NCBI RefSeq assembly: GCF_014699035.1
Contig: NZ_JACXAA010000004.1
Span: 124,001-188,000, forward strand
Reading direction: 5' to 3'
DNA from: Spirosoma validum
GTDB taxonomy: Bacteria > Bacteroidota > Bacteroidia > Cytophagales > Spirosomataceae
DNA: 64,000 bases
Shown in pieces: positions 1 through 7,537 of this stretch; the first letter of the stretch is position 1; each line of letters starts with the position of its first letter. The notes below the pieces were generated by a model. That model was not told the DNA's origin, did no database searches, and saw only the letters and a list, made by a program, of their open reading frames with translations. Made by a program: the position numbers and the translations under genes.

Positions 1-37
1 CGGCCAGGCATTGCATGGGTGTGAAGTCCTGATTCAT
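1..37 (-). CDS. 5' end of an unidentified gene, cut by the window edge
   Basis: An ATG on the minus strand at 37-35 overlaps the TGA stop of the preceding leftward gene (36-34), giving the ATGA arrangement typical of translationally coupled operon genes. The reading frame stays open to position 1 and begins MNQDFTPMQCLA. Only 12 codons are visible, so no family can be assigned. It would be the next gene of the leftward phage-like operon. The call rests only on the overlap geometry and orientation. Confidence 0.4.
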   Translation of the reverse strand, partial: MNQDFTPMQCLA

Positions 38-432
38 GCCAGTACGTTGTTTTCAATGCCCCGAACCTCATCCCGCACCGCTTCAGCAATCTGCTCGATT
101 GTCATCTCCGGATGCACGAACACCCAAATTTTCTCGCGAACCACATTCGTATCCTGATAGGCACCATCTTCATCGCGATCCACGTAGCCATTACCGCAGG
201 GCGTTTTGACGACGTACTCCAGTGCGCGCCGGGAGTCGTGTTTGTGGTTGTCGTCATTAAATTCAATGGTCAGACAGTAGGGGCCACTGTAGGCGTAAAC
301 CAACGCATCGAGCGGCTCGAAATCCTGCTCATTGTCCAGATCGGCGAGCGTCAGGCCGCTGGTGGGTGGATTCAGCCGCTCCAGCACCGCCAGGGCGACC
401 GATAATTTTTCGTGACTCGGGATAGATTTCAT
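34..432 (-). CDS. Hypothetical acidic protein of the phage-like operon
   Basis: This encodes 132 residues and I recognise no family. The protein is acidic, with a central segment rich in Asp and Glu and no signal peptide or membrane segment, so it is probably cytoplasmic. The C-terminal part (about residues 100-130) reads like amphipathic helices. It lies in the leftward operon below the small protein ending at 507, with 74 bases between. The next gene downstream appears to overlap its stop codon by four bases. Small proteins without recognisable domains are normal in early regions of temperate elements. Confidence 0.6.
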   Translation of the reverse strand: MKSIPSHEKLSVALAVLERLNPPTSGLTLADLDNEQDFEPLDALVYAYSGPYCLTIEFNDDNHKHDSRRALEYVVKTPCGNGYVDRDEDGAYQDTNVVREKIWVFVHPEMTIEQIAEAVRDEVRGIENNVLA

Positions 433-506
433 AGTTTTGTTTGAATTTTGATTACTGCACAGACCGGAGGCACTTGCTTCCGGTTTTGTCTTTGGTGGTA
501 ATGCGA

Positions 507-782
507 CTACTGATTGGCTTTGTAGGCCTTCCGAATGGCATTCTTATGATTCAGCGCCCAGATTTTTTGCCCATCAATATCAAAAAGGGTTAGTCCTTTT
601 CTGATGTTGATTTCTGCTCTCTTTTCGGCCGTTACGTCGGGAAACACCGATGGGATCGGAATCCTACGTTTACTAGGTCGCGTTGAGGCTGGGCGAGATT
701 CTGGAGCTTGACTTGACGAAGCAGCAGTAGCTGCCATCATTGCGGCCATTAGGCCCACGTTACCTGCGATGATTTTTTGCAT
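507..782 (-). CDS. Small hypothetical protein, phage-like operon
   Basis: The protein has 91 residues from the ATG at 782. The same frame is open further upstream to 947, but that longer form would overlap the preceding gene by 31 bases and add a low-complexity basic tail, so I prefer the ATG at 782. The N-terminus (MQKIIAGNVGLMAAMM) is hydrophobic and Ala/Met-rich. It is followed by a Pro/Ser/Arg-rich stretch and a compact C-terminal part ending near a KNAIRKAY motif. The N-terminus may be a weak signal or membrane segment. Function is unknown. Confidence 0.5.
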   Translation of the reverse strand: MQKIIAGNVGLMAAMMAATAASSSQAPESRPASTRPSKRRIPIPSVFPDVTAEKRAEINIRKGLTLFDIDGQKIWALNHKNAIRKAYKANQ

Positions 783-916
783 GATTATGAAATGGTTAGA
801 ATTGTGAATAATCTTTTGGTGGGAGGGAAGGAAGATCCGGGAGGCATTGCCCCCCGGTCTTGACCTACTTCTATCCACACCTGCTAAGGCTTTCACCTTA
901 GCACTATCTTTATCGC

Positions 917-1192
917 TTAGGCGTGCACCTTTCCGGCGGAGCGCCATGCGTCTAAATCTTTTCGGAGGTAGCTAATGATGCGGCCCACTTTTTCGTAGGG
1001 GAGGCCCCGCTGCCGGTAGTGATACATCGTCTTTTGCTCGACGCCCAAATATTTGGCGGCATCCGCTTCGTAGTAGCGCGTGTTCCCCAGCTGCTCGGTC
1101 GCCTGATTGAGCGCCTTCGTGTTGGCATCCATTAGGGCTTCGATGCGGGTAAGCTGATCGGGGAGCATGGCCAGTGTTTGCAGAAAATCCAT
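917..1192 (-). CDS. Helix-turn-helix DNA-binding protein, excisionase-like
   Basis: This 91-residue protein has a short N-terminal helical region (residues 1-35, Leu- and Gln-rich). A winged-helix/MerR-like domain follows at about residues 38-85, with the pattern DAAKYLGVEQKTMYHYRQRG followed by YEKVGRIISYLRKDLDAW. This is the usual layout of HTH_17/excisionase-type proteins, in which a helix-turn-helix reads DNA and a basic wing carries the RxISYxRxDLDxW signature. In this operon, downstream of an antirepressor and in an element with a tyrosine integrase, it could be the recombination directionality factor or a second regulator. Confidence 0.7.
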   Translation of the reverse strand: MDFLQTLAMLPDQLTRIEALMDANTKALNQATEQLGNTRYYEADAAKYLGVEQKTMYHYRQRGLPYEKVGRIISYLRKDLDAWRSAGKVHA

Positions 1193-1206
1193 AACGTGGG
1201 AGTGGT

Positions 1207-1983
1207 TTAGGCGATACCAAGCTGATTGACCGGGTAGGCCAGGTCAGCCGTGCGAAATGCCGGATTTAGCTTACTGTGAATGAACAGCCGACCTTTTTCG
1301 GTCCAGACCAGATAGTGTTTTGTTTGCGGCTTACCCTGCGAATCCGTATAAGGGTGCGTTTTCAGCACCGCGTAGCCTTGAGCCTCGTGTTTGGAATAGA
1401 GTACCCAGATGCCCCGCTGTTTCCAGATGACGCCAATGGCGTGTAGTTTTTTATGCAGCGCAATAGCCGACATGCCCAGTTCTTTGCCAATAACCGTAGT
1501 GGTCAGCTCGGTTTCGCTGGATAAGACGGCATCCGCGTATTGAGCTTTGGGGCGCAGGGTTTCGTTTTCAGCCTGGAGCCGCTCGTTTTGCTCAACCTGA
1601 CCCAGCAGAGCAACCAGTGCTTCTTTGAAGGTTTGGGGAAGTTGGGGTTGCAGGGCACGACGGCGAGCTTCAGCGAATGAGCGCACCAGCACTGATTTGA
1701 ATTCAACGACGCGCTCACTGTTTCGCGAAAGGGTGCCGACAAATAGTGCCTGATCTTCGGTGAGCCTAGCAAATACTATCTGATTTGCGGCTCCTACCGA
1801 ATTTCTGACAGTCGCCGTTTCAAACGCGACCTGTCCAAATCCACTTTCAATAGCGGATAAATAGGTCCTTATGGTATCAAGTAGGCTTTTGTGATTAATG
1901 CCGAGCCCCTCGCAAAAATCCAACGTACTGACAACCGGAATACCCTTGGTATTACTGGAAATGGGTAAGATTATGTCGGTCAT
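1207..1983 (-). CDS. Phage antirepressor, Rha-like N-terminus with KilAC-type C-terminus
   Basis: The protein has 258 residues. The N-terminal 110 residues resemble Rha-type phage regulatory domains (dimerising DNA- or protein-binding modules with conserved LTEDQALFVGTLS and K..LVRSFAEAR segments). A coiled-coil linker of about 25 residues follows (QVEQNERLQAENETLRPK). The C-terminus (about 150-250) resembles the KilAC/ANT domain, with IGKELGMSAIALHKKLHAIGV and a lysine-rich wing. Antirepressors of this type inactivate CI-like repressors and promote induction. It follows the Cro-like gene after only 3 bases, so the two are almost certainly cotranscribed leftward. Confidence 0.8.
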   Translation of the reverse strand: MTDIILPISSNTKGIPVVSTLDFCEGLGINHKSLLDTIRTYLSAIESGFGQVAFETATVRNSVGAANQIVFARLTEDQALFVGTLSRNSERVVEFKSVLVRSFAEARRRALQPQLPQTFKEALVALLGQVEQNERLQAENETLRPKAQYADAVLSSETELTTTVIGKELGMSAIALHKKLHAIGVIWKQRGIWVLYSKHEAQGYAVLKTHPYTDSQGKPQTKHYLVWTEKGRLFIHSKLNPAFRTADLAYPVNQLGIA

Positions 1984-1986
1984 GAT

Positions 1987-2238
1987 TCAGGCGAGGGCTG
2001 CATTTAAACGTTCCTGTTTTTCCTTTTCGATTTGCTTTGCCTCATTCTCAAGAGCCACCAGTTGCGTTACCAGTTGCTCTACATCGTCAACGGTGGGTGT
2101 TGTGCGTCCCTTGAACCAATTGTGTAGCGTATTTTCGACACGCCCCATCCGTTCAGCTACTTTTTTGATACCACCCGGCACGTCTAGGCACCGTTCACGG
2201 ATTTTTTTAAGCCGCTGGGTCAATGATTGTTGCGCCAT
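1987..2238 (-). CDS. Cro-like helix-turn-helix protein, first gene of the leftward operon
   Basis: This encodes 83 residues. Residues 15-55 form a helix-turn-helix typical of small Cro/XRE-type proteins (GGIKKVAERMGRVENTLHNW), followed by a highly charged C-terminal coiled coil rich in Glu, Lys and Gln. It is transcribed divergently from the CI-like repressor at 2442. Its start is separated from that gene by about 200 bases holding repeated GTATCAA boxes. The position opposite a repressor makes it the likely Cro equivalent, competing for those boxes. The functional role is inferred from layout. Confidence 0.75.
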   Translation of the reverse strand: MAQQSLTQRLKKIRERCLDVPGGIKKVAERMGRVENTLHNWFKGRTTPTVDDVEQLVTQLVALENEAKQIEKEKQERLNAALA

Positions 2239-2441
2239 TTCCTAGATATTGATTTATATTGCGGTTGCGGTTGATACTACCGTTGTAATTGGTATCAAAT
2301 ATATGATACCAAAATCACAATGTCAATACCTAGTATCAATTAATTTTCAACGTTGTATCAATTTATTAAGTCTACACCAGTATGCTGTATCAAGGATTGA
2401 CGTACCAGGTATCAAAAAGACGACACATTTTTTCTCATAGA
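2239..2441. promoter_or_regulatory. Divergent phage switch region with repeated GTATCAA operator boxes
   Basis: The gap between the Cro-like and CI-like genes has no coding potential. It holds a near-perfect palindrome GGTATCA-N6-TGATACC at 2291-2310, an inverted box at 2271-2277 (TTGATAC), and same-orientation GTATCAA boxes at 2333-2339, 2355-2361, 2387-2393 and 2409-2415. Start-to-start spacings of the direct boxes are 22, 32 and 22 bases, about two, three and two helical turns, so they lie on one DNA face. This is the expected form of a cooperative operator array bound by the repressor and its antagonist. The last box is 27 bases before the repressor ATG. Confidence 0.75.
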
Positions 2442-3143
2442 ATGACTCCCTACGAGCGGTTAGTTAAGATTGCAGAAGCGGAAGACAGGACTCCTAACCA
2501 GATTGTTGAGCTATCAAAGCGACACCCGTCCATAGTATCGGCTATACGAAATGGTAAAAAAGGGTTTTCGGAAGAGCTAGCCTATGCGATAGCCAACCGG
2601 TGGGGATATAGCAAGGATTGGATACTTACCGGCGAAGGGGAAATGAAATTACACGAAGCGCCAAAGCGTATGTCGAGTACAGACTTTCTGCAAAAAACGG
2701 TGCGTATACCTGAAAGAGCGGAGCTGTTACCCGTATTAAAAACGCCTCTTTACGCACGGGCTGGAATGGGCTATACTGCCTATTTCAATAGACCTCCTGA
2801 AGAGCAGGAATGGGACTACGTACCTGAAAATAAGCTTTATCCTGGAGTTGCTGCGGAAGATCATACTATCGTTACTATAAACGGTGACAGCATGGAACCA
2901 ACTTTATTGGCAGGCTGGGAAATGCTAGCTTATAAACTACCAGAAGGGTTATACCCCAGAGTTGAAAAAATTGTCATGCTGGATTATAAAGATGAGCTAA
3001 TTATTAAGCGGCTAGCCAAAGTTGATTGGCAAAACAATACTATAACTATACAATCTGACAATGGTAGAATGAAAGTTGAAATTCCAATGGATGAAATTAG
3101 GCAGGTATATCATGTATATAATATTCACAATGCTCTTATCTAA
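2442..3143 (+). CDS. CI-like phage repressor with S24 (LexA-type) autoprotease domain
   Basis: The protein has 233 residues from the ATG at 2442; the frame is open upstream to 2382, but that segment runs through the operator boxes. Residues 1-65 form a Cro/CI-type HTH domain. Residues about 98-230 form an S24 peptidase domain with the nucleophile in NGDSMEP (Ser150), the probable general base in IIKR (Lys189), and an Ala-Gly pair at 107-108 where cleavage is expected. The protein should hold the element silent and be lost by RecA-stimulated self-cleavage on DNA damage. The antirepressor across the switch offers a second inactivation route. Confidence 0.88.
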   Translation: MTPYERLVKIAEAEDRTPNQIVELSKRHPSIVSAIRNGKKGFSEELAYAIANRWGYSKDWILTGEGEMKLHEAPKRMSSTDFLQKTVRIPERAELLPVLKTPLYARAGMGYTAYFNRPPEEQEWDYVPENKLYPGVAAEDHTIVTINGDSMEPTLLAGWEMLAYKLPEGLYPRVEKIVMLDYKDELIIKRLAKVDWQNNTITIQSDNGRMKVEIPMDEIRQVYHVYNIHNALI

Positions 3144-3197
3144 TAAACCGTCAATTGGGGCCGTCGTGTTTTCCAGGGCACAGTAACAATCTATGGT

Positions 3198-3806
3198 ATG
3201 AAGCAACTAATACTAATAATTTTCTGGCTAGGCCCATATTGTTTATACGGTCAAAACTATATGATGCCTGTTGACCCACAGACAAATAAAATTACTTATT
3301 CTGATGTAGTCGACATTAAAAACAAAAAGGATATACTATTTAAAAATGCTCAGACATGGATAACAAAATCGTTCGGTGACTATAAGGCAGTTATTCAATT
3401 TGAAGACAAGGAAGCAGGAAGGCTTATTATTAAGGGAGTATCTTCGTTAGACGTCTATCTTTTTGATCGAATACGATATGTAATAACTATTGATTGTAAG
3501 GATAATAAGTATAGATGCGTGTTAACAGATTTAGAGCGTGGCGCTAGTGTATTGCCACCAATTAGTTATTTGCCAGTGTCCCAATTGGATGCAACAATTA
3601 AAAGCTTACAAGATGAACTTAAATTAATTGATCTAAAAATTCAAAATGAGACAAAAAAATCGGTTCGAAAACAATGGGTGGATGTAAAGTCAAAAACCGA
3701 AACTAGCTTGTCTATGGATATAAATTTTGTCGAACAAACAAACAACAAGGCTAAAGAATTATTAAGCTCACTAAAAAAAGCAATGGCTGTTAACGACGAT
3801 TTTTAG
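3198..3806 (+). CDS. Secreted DUF4468-type protein carried between repressor and integrase
   Basis: This encodes 202 residues with an N-terminal signal peptide (about residues 1-19, ending YGQ). Residues 45-115 match the DUF4468 pattern: an AQTWITKSFGDYKAVIQFED segment, then DKEAGRLIIKGVSS and a beta-rich stretch resembling a TBP-like fold. The C-terminus (about 125-202) is a charged coiled coil. DUF4468 proteins are common in Bacteroidota and have no known function. The gene is visibly AT-rich against its neighbours (a 60-base sample at 3301 has 18 G+C) and sits 54 bases after the repressor, so it may be expressed from the prophage as cargo. Confidence 0.75.
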   Translation: MKQLILIIFWLGPYCLYGQNYMMPVDPQTNKITYSDVVDIKNKKDILFKNAQTWITKSFGDYKAVIQFEDKEAGRLIIKGVSSLDVYLFDRIRYVITIDCKDNKYRCVLTDLERGASVLPPISYLPVSQLDATIKSLQDELKLIDLKIQNETKKSVRKQWVDVKSKTETSLSMDINFVEQTNNKAKELLSSLKKAMAVNDDF

Positions 3807-3816
3807 ATGGTTATCA

Positions 3817-4458
3817 ATGAGTAAAAGAGATCGGAATCAGCGTCGGCAAGAAGCTAGGGAAAAGAAAAAGTTAGAAAATAAATCTCAGTCTGCAATTAAG
3901 GATGTAGCACATACGGGCTCAACTAATAATATTTTTTATAAACAGCACTGGTTCGTCAAATGGGTTTCGAAATCAGCAATAAGAGTCTACGGAATACTAT
4001 CAATAATAAGTACCCTAGCTGGTCTACAAATAGTTCAGTTGTTTTACCCAAGCATAGACTTTACAATGGGACAATCAACCAACAAACATCACCCATTCAA
4101 TACCTTAATTGAACTAAAAAATAATAGCTTTTTCTCAATCAATGATTTAATACTCAGACTTGAAATAGATACCTTAAGGTATGGCCCAGCGGGTAAGATT
4201 GCAGATCTTGGCTTTGAGCTTGATACGAATTTAACCATACTATCTGGCGAAACTGAATCAATTCCTTTTAAGCCTATGACGGCCGCAGATAGTGCTTATG
4301 AAATAAAGTATGGTAATGTTGCTTACGATGTTAGTTATAAATATTTAAAAATATTCACCTGCAACGATCGATTTAATTACGAAATACTTTTCGATAATAA
4401 TAAAGATGTTGTATGGCGAAGAACCCAGAAACATTATTTTAAAAAAAGAACTAATTAG
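3817..4458 (+). CDS. One-pass membrane protein of unknown function, prophage cargo
   Basis: The protein has 213 residues. The N-terminus (1-30) is strongly basic and helical, and a single membrane segment lies at about residues 55-77 (VYGILSIISTLAGLQIVQLF). About 135 residues then lie probably on the periplasmic side, rich in beta-prone segments and Asn. I recognise no family. It begins 10 bases after the DUF4468 gene and shares its AT-rich composition, so the pair is likely one transcription unit. It ends 1 base before the convergent integrase stop. Candidate roles include lysogenic conversion or phage exclusion, but the sequence does not show which. Confidence 0.6.
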   Translation: MSKRDRNQRRQEAREKKKLENKSQSAIKDVAHTGSTNNIFYKQHWFVKWVSKSAIRVYGILSIISTLAGLQIVQLFYPSIDFTMGQSTNKHHPFNTLIELKNNSFFSINDLILRLEIDTLRYGPAGKIADLGFELDTNLTILSGETESIPFKPMTAADSAYEIKYGNVAYDVSYKYLKIFTCNDRFNYEILFDNNKDVVWRRTQKHYFKKRTN

Positions 4459-4459
4459 C

Positions 4460-5815
4460 TTACTCTTCGCCCAGCGCATCCATCGCCGAATCCAGCATTT
4501 CCTGATCCATATCCCCAAAGTACATTTCCGTGGTGGACATAAACCGGTGGCCGAGTAATTCTTTCGCATCAAAATTGGTCAACGGCCGGCCCTTGGCATC
4601 AACTTTGCCATTCTTGACCGCCAGCCTGACTTTATCGGCAAACGAATGCCGGGCCGTGTGGTTGGTGAGTGAGGCCCCGCCGATCACCTCGATACCCAGA
4701 TCATGGACAACAACTTTCAGCCACATATTCAGTTGCGCCGTTACGCTGCTGAGCCGGCTTTTTAGTTTCTGGGCTTCGACTCTGGGCATGGCCCGGATTT
4801 GCTCATACGTCCGATAGTTGGCATACGTAGCGGATGAATCCAGCAGGGGCAGCAGGTAATTAACTGGTGGCGATCCGGATCGCCAGACGTGCGATAAATG
4901 CGTCTGCGCTTTAGCCGATAGGGGAATGGAGATCGGCCGGCCATTCTTTTGCATCTGGTAGCGGAGTCGTACCGGTTTGCCCTGGGCATCCGTTTCAAAC
5001 CACTCGTAGCGGCTACGAAGCAAATCCCCGATACGCATACCGGCTAAATAAAAACAGGCCAGCCAGCACCAGCGCGACCAGTCGACCATGCTACCGTATC
5101 GCACTTTCCCCGCCTGGGTCAGCAAATCAAAGGGACCCGCTTCCATCTTCTCGATACCCGCCTGGTGCAATCTTCCCTTTTTGGGTTTAACGGCCTTGAG
5201 GTTTTTCCACTCCGTAAAGGGCGATATGGCCAGGATCTCCCGTTTGGATAGTCCCCGCTTCTGCTGGATGAGGGTGTAGAATTCGCGCAGATCGTCGACG
5301 TAATCATTGACCGTCTGATTTTTTTTGCCCTGCTTTTGCAGATGCCTGGCGTAGCTACGAATCAGCTCGGGCGTCATCTCGCCCAGCGTTACGTTTTCGC
5401 CTGCCCAGCTTAAAAAGGCCTGCCAGTTGTATTCTTTCGCCTGATTGGTAGTAAACGAATTGGTTTGATCGAGTAAATTTGTGGCGTTGTAATCGCGGAG
5501 CCGTTCGGCCGATGAATTCTCAAGCCGCTCTTTAGCCTGTTTGGGTGTAAGCGTCGGGTCGGCCGTTAGGAGTAGACTAACCGCATCGAAAATGCGTTTA
5601 TGGGCTAGAGCGATGTCCGCATTCAGTTTATCAGCGTAGCCGTGAGACGATCGAATCCATTTGCCCCATTTCTTTTTTTCATTCCAGTGCCGATATTCGA
5701 TTTGAATTTCGGTTTGAATACGGGCTGGTTTCTGCTCTTTGACATGCAGGCGAATCATGACATGGTGTAACCCATGTTTATCGGGCTTATCGGTCAGTTC
5801 TACGTTGTAAGTCAC
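4460..5815 (-). CDS. Tyrosine recombinase (integrase) of the phage-like element
   Basis: This encodes 451 residues from a GTG at 5815. The N-terminus (about 1-80) is an arm-type DNA-binding domain like those of Bacteroidota integrases, residues 120-200 are a SAM-like core-binding domain, and residues 235-440 are the catalytic domain. Visible catalytic residues are Arg261 (AGMRIGD), His386 and Arg389 (HTARHSFA), His423 (LLGHRFM) and the nucleophile Tyr432 (EMYFGD). It would catalyse site-specific integration and excision. It lies convergent to the cargo genes and at the outer edge of the element, with host genes starting at 5979. Confidence 0.92.
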   Translation of the reverse strand: MTYNVELTDKPDKHGLHHVMIRLHVKEQKPARIQTEIQIEYRHWNEKKKWGKWIRSSHGYADKLNADIALAHKRIFDAVSLLLTADPTLTPKQAKERLENSSAERLRDYNATNLLDQTNSFTTNQAKEYNWQAFLSWAGENVTLGEMTPELIRSYARHLQKQGKKNQTVNDYVDDLREFYTLIQQKRGLSKREILAISPFTEWKNLKAVKPKKGRLHQAGIEKMEAGPFDLLTQAGKVRYGSMVDWSRWCWLACFYLAGMRIGDLLRSRYEWFETDAQGKPVRLRYQMQKNGRPISIPLSAKAQTHLSHVWRSGSPPVNYLLPLLDSSATYANYRTYEQIRAMPRVEAQKLKSRLSSVTAQLNMWLKVVVHDLGIEVIGGASLTNHTARHSFADKVRLAVKNGKVDAKGRPLTNFDAKELLGHRFMSTTEMYFGDMDQEMLDSAMDALGEE

Positions 5816-5978
5816 ACTGCAAGGTAAAACTTACTGAAAGATTACTGAAATTTTATTAAACTTTTATTTACCCGTTCGAGTATTTGAAAGTAATTACATT
5901 CCACCTAATTAACTGATCATTACTGTATGGTTCGAGAAAACACCAAAGTTCAGGTAATGATTTTCACTTATTCACTGC
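5816..5978. other. Integrase upstream region, candidate arm sites and element boundary
   Basis: This non-coding stretch separates the integrase start from the first host gene. It contains a direct repeat TTACTGAAA at 5831-5839 and 5842-5850 (11-base period) and a third TTACTG at 5920-5925. GTTCGAG occurs twice, at 5874-5880 and 5930-5936. Short direct repeats next to an integrase gene are a usual form of arm-type binding sites. No tRNA can be folded here. The true attachment core cannot be defined without the other end of the element. Confidence 0.3.
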
Positions 5979-7400
5979 ATGAAGTATCTACTCGCCTTAG
6001 GAGGTTTTTTGCTTGTTTCAACTGTTAGTTCAGCGCAGAATCTTCTGGGAATTTCAACCAGTCGCTACGGTGGTACCAACCGACTTTACATTAACCCATC
6101 GTTAGCTGCCGACTCGCCCAGTAAACTTTTTCTCAATGGCTTTACAGCTAATGTCCACGTCAATAATAATTACGTTCGCTTTCAGGCCCCTTTTTCCTTG
6201 CTGCGACTTGTTACGGGTAATGTGCAGGATCAGTACAAAAACCCCGACGGCTCTGTACACTTTGATGTGAACTATACCCGCGAAAACCTGGACGGCAACG
6301 CCAAAAACGGTACTCTGGCAGGCGAAGTACGAGGACCGTCACTATTAATTAAAACAAGCGAATACTCCGCGTTTGCTGTCACGACTCGCTTTCGGGCGGT
6401 TGGTCAGGTTATTGGTGCATCGCAGTCGCTGCTCTCTGCTCTGCGGGCGGGTTTGGGCGATAAGGCACTGTATAGTATTCCGACAGACAACAATCGGTTT
6501 AATCTGAATACGAATACGTATGCTGAGCTAGGCGTTACGTATGCGGGAACCCTGTCGGAAAGTGATGGACAGAAACTACTGTTGGGTGTAACGGCAAAAG
6601 TATTGGTTGGATACAACGCACAGCATATCATCAATCGGGGTGCTAACTACCGAATCGTGGCCGATCCCAATAATCCCTTTAGTGCTGTTCTGGAGTTAAA
6701 TCAGTTCGACGCTACGTTAGGCTACACGACGTTTCTTGAAAACCGCTCCATTACGCCACGTACCCTCTTCAGTCCTGATTCACCGGGTCGGGGATTCGGG
6801 TTCGATATTGGTATGACGTATATCAATCAATACGATACCGATAGCCCGGCGCTACGGTTAGGGGTGGCACTGACCGATATTGGTGGATTAACGTATAAGG
6901 GTGAGCAGTACAACTATGCCGACATTAGTCAGAATCCCGTTCGGTTTACCAATGCCGATTTCAACCGGATTACGGGTAGCCTGGACGTTTTGCAAAGCAT
7001 TCAGGATAAACTCAGTACTGGACGAAATCCTGATAAAACGACGTTCCGGTCTGGTCTTCCCACTTCGCTCAATCTAACCGCCGATTATCAGTTGCCATCT
7101 GGGTTTGGCATAAACGTAACGTACTTTCAGGATGTCCGGTCACAGCAAGCGCTGGCCGTTCATCAGCCGACGATGCTAGCTGTTGTTCCCCGTTACGATG
7201 CCCGCTGGCTTAGTCTGGCTGTGCCCATTGCTTATCTAAATCATGGTCTGACGGCAGGTGCATCGGTTCGCGTGGGACCAGCCTGGCTTGGCACCGAAAA
7301 TTTCCTGGGATTAATAGGAAATACGTCCATTGGTATTCGACCTCGCGGGCTGGATATTTACGCTGGTGTCGCTTTTGGCCTTGGGCGTGTGGAAGAGTAG
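5979..7400 (+). CDS. DUF5723-family outer membrane protein
   Basis: The protein has 473 residues with a clear signal peptide (1-19, ending SSAQ). The mature part is rich in alternating beta-strands and aromatic/Gly turns, as in outer membrane barrels. Features such as the early SRYGGTNRLYINPS segment and later GFGINVTYFQDVRS fit the DUF5723 family of Bacteroidota, often co-inherited with gliding/secretion-type surfaces, whose function is unknown. It is the first host gene after the integrated element and appears monocistronic, with a hairpin at 7410-7466 behind it. Confidence 0.75.
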   Translation: MKYLLALGGFLLVSTVSSAQNLLGISTSRYGGTNRLYINPSLAADSPSKLFLNGFTANVHVNNNYVRFQAPFSLLRLVTGNVQDQYKNPDGSVHFDVNYTRENLDGNAKNGTLAGEVRGPSLLIKTSEYSAFAVTTRFRAVGQVIGASQSLLSALRAGLGDKALYSIPTDNNRFNLNTNTYAELGVTYAGTLSESDGQKLLLGVTAKVLVGYNAQHIINRGANYRIVADPNNPFSAVLELNQFDATLGYTTFLENRSITPRTLFSPDSPGRGFGFDIGMTYINQYDTDSPALRLGVALTDIGGLTYKGEQYNYADISQNPVRFTNADFNRITGSLDVLQSIQDKLSTGRNPDKTTFRSGLPTSLNLTADYQLPSGFGINVTYFQDVRSQQALAVHQPTMLAVVPRYDARWLSLAVPIAYLNHGLTAGASVRVGPAWLGTENFLGLIGNTSIGIRPRGLDIYAGVAFGLGRVEE

Positions 7401-7466
7401 TCATTCATGGTCATGGCTTGCTGTTATGGAGAAAGCAATGAATGGCTACTAATGACAAGCCATGAC
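7400..7466. repeat. Inverted repeat behind the DUF5723 gene
   Basis: An 11-base perfect inverted repeat (GTCATGGCTTG at 7410-7420 and CAAGCCATGAC at 7456-7466) follows the stop codon directly. The loop contains a second smaller pair built on TTCAT/ATGAA. It lacks a T-tract, so it may be a 3' end hairpin or a relic of a palindromic repeat rather than a classical terminator. Confidence 0.45.
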
Positions 7467-7485
7467 TAATTTGGTTAGAAATCCG

Positions 7486-7493
7486 TATTTTTG
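7486..7493 (+). promoter_or_regulatory. Candidate Bacteroidota -7 element for recG
   Basis: TATTTTTG matches the Bacteroidota -7 consensus TAnnTTTG exactly and lies 44 bases upstream of the recG ATG. No good -33 element is present at the expected distance, so this is only a candidate. Confidence 0.25.
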
Positions 7494-7537
7494 ATCTATT
7501 AACCGGATTTACCAGATCCATCCAGACCGGGTCTATT

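Noticed and set aside
783..947. Longer N-terminal extension of the small protein at 507-782
   Set aside because: It would overlap the upstream HTH gene by 31 bases and adds a low-complexity basic tail; the ATG at 782 is a simpler start.
2382..2441. Upstream start of the S24 repressor at 2382
   Set aside because: The extra 20 codons run through the operator boxes at 2387 and 2409, and the HTH domain begins right after the ATG at 2442.
5870..5940. tRNA fragment at the GTTCGAG repeats
   Set aside because: Only the T-loop-like heptamer matches; no acceptor stem, anticodon arm or D arm can be folded.
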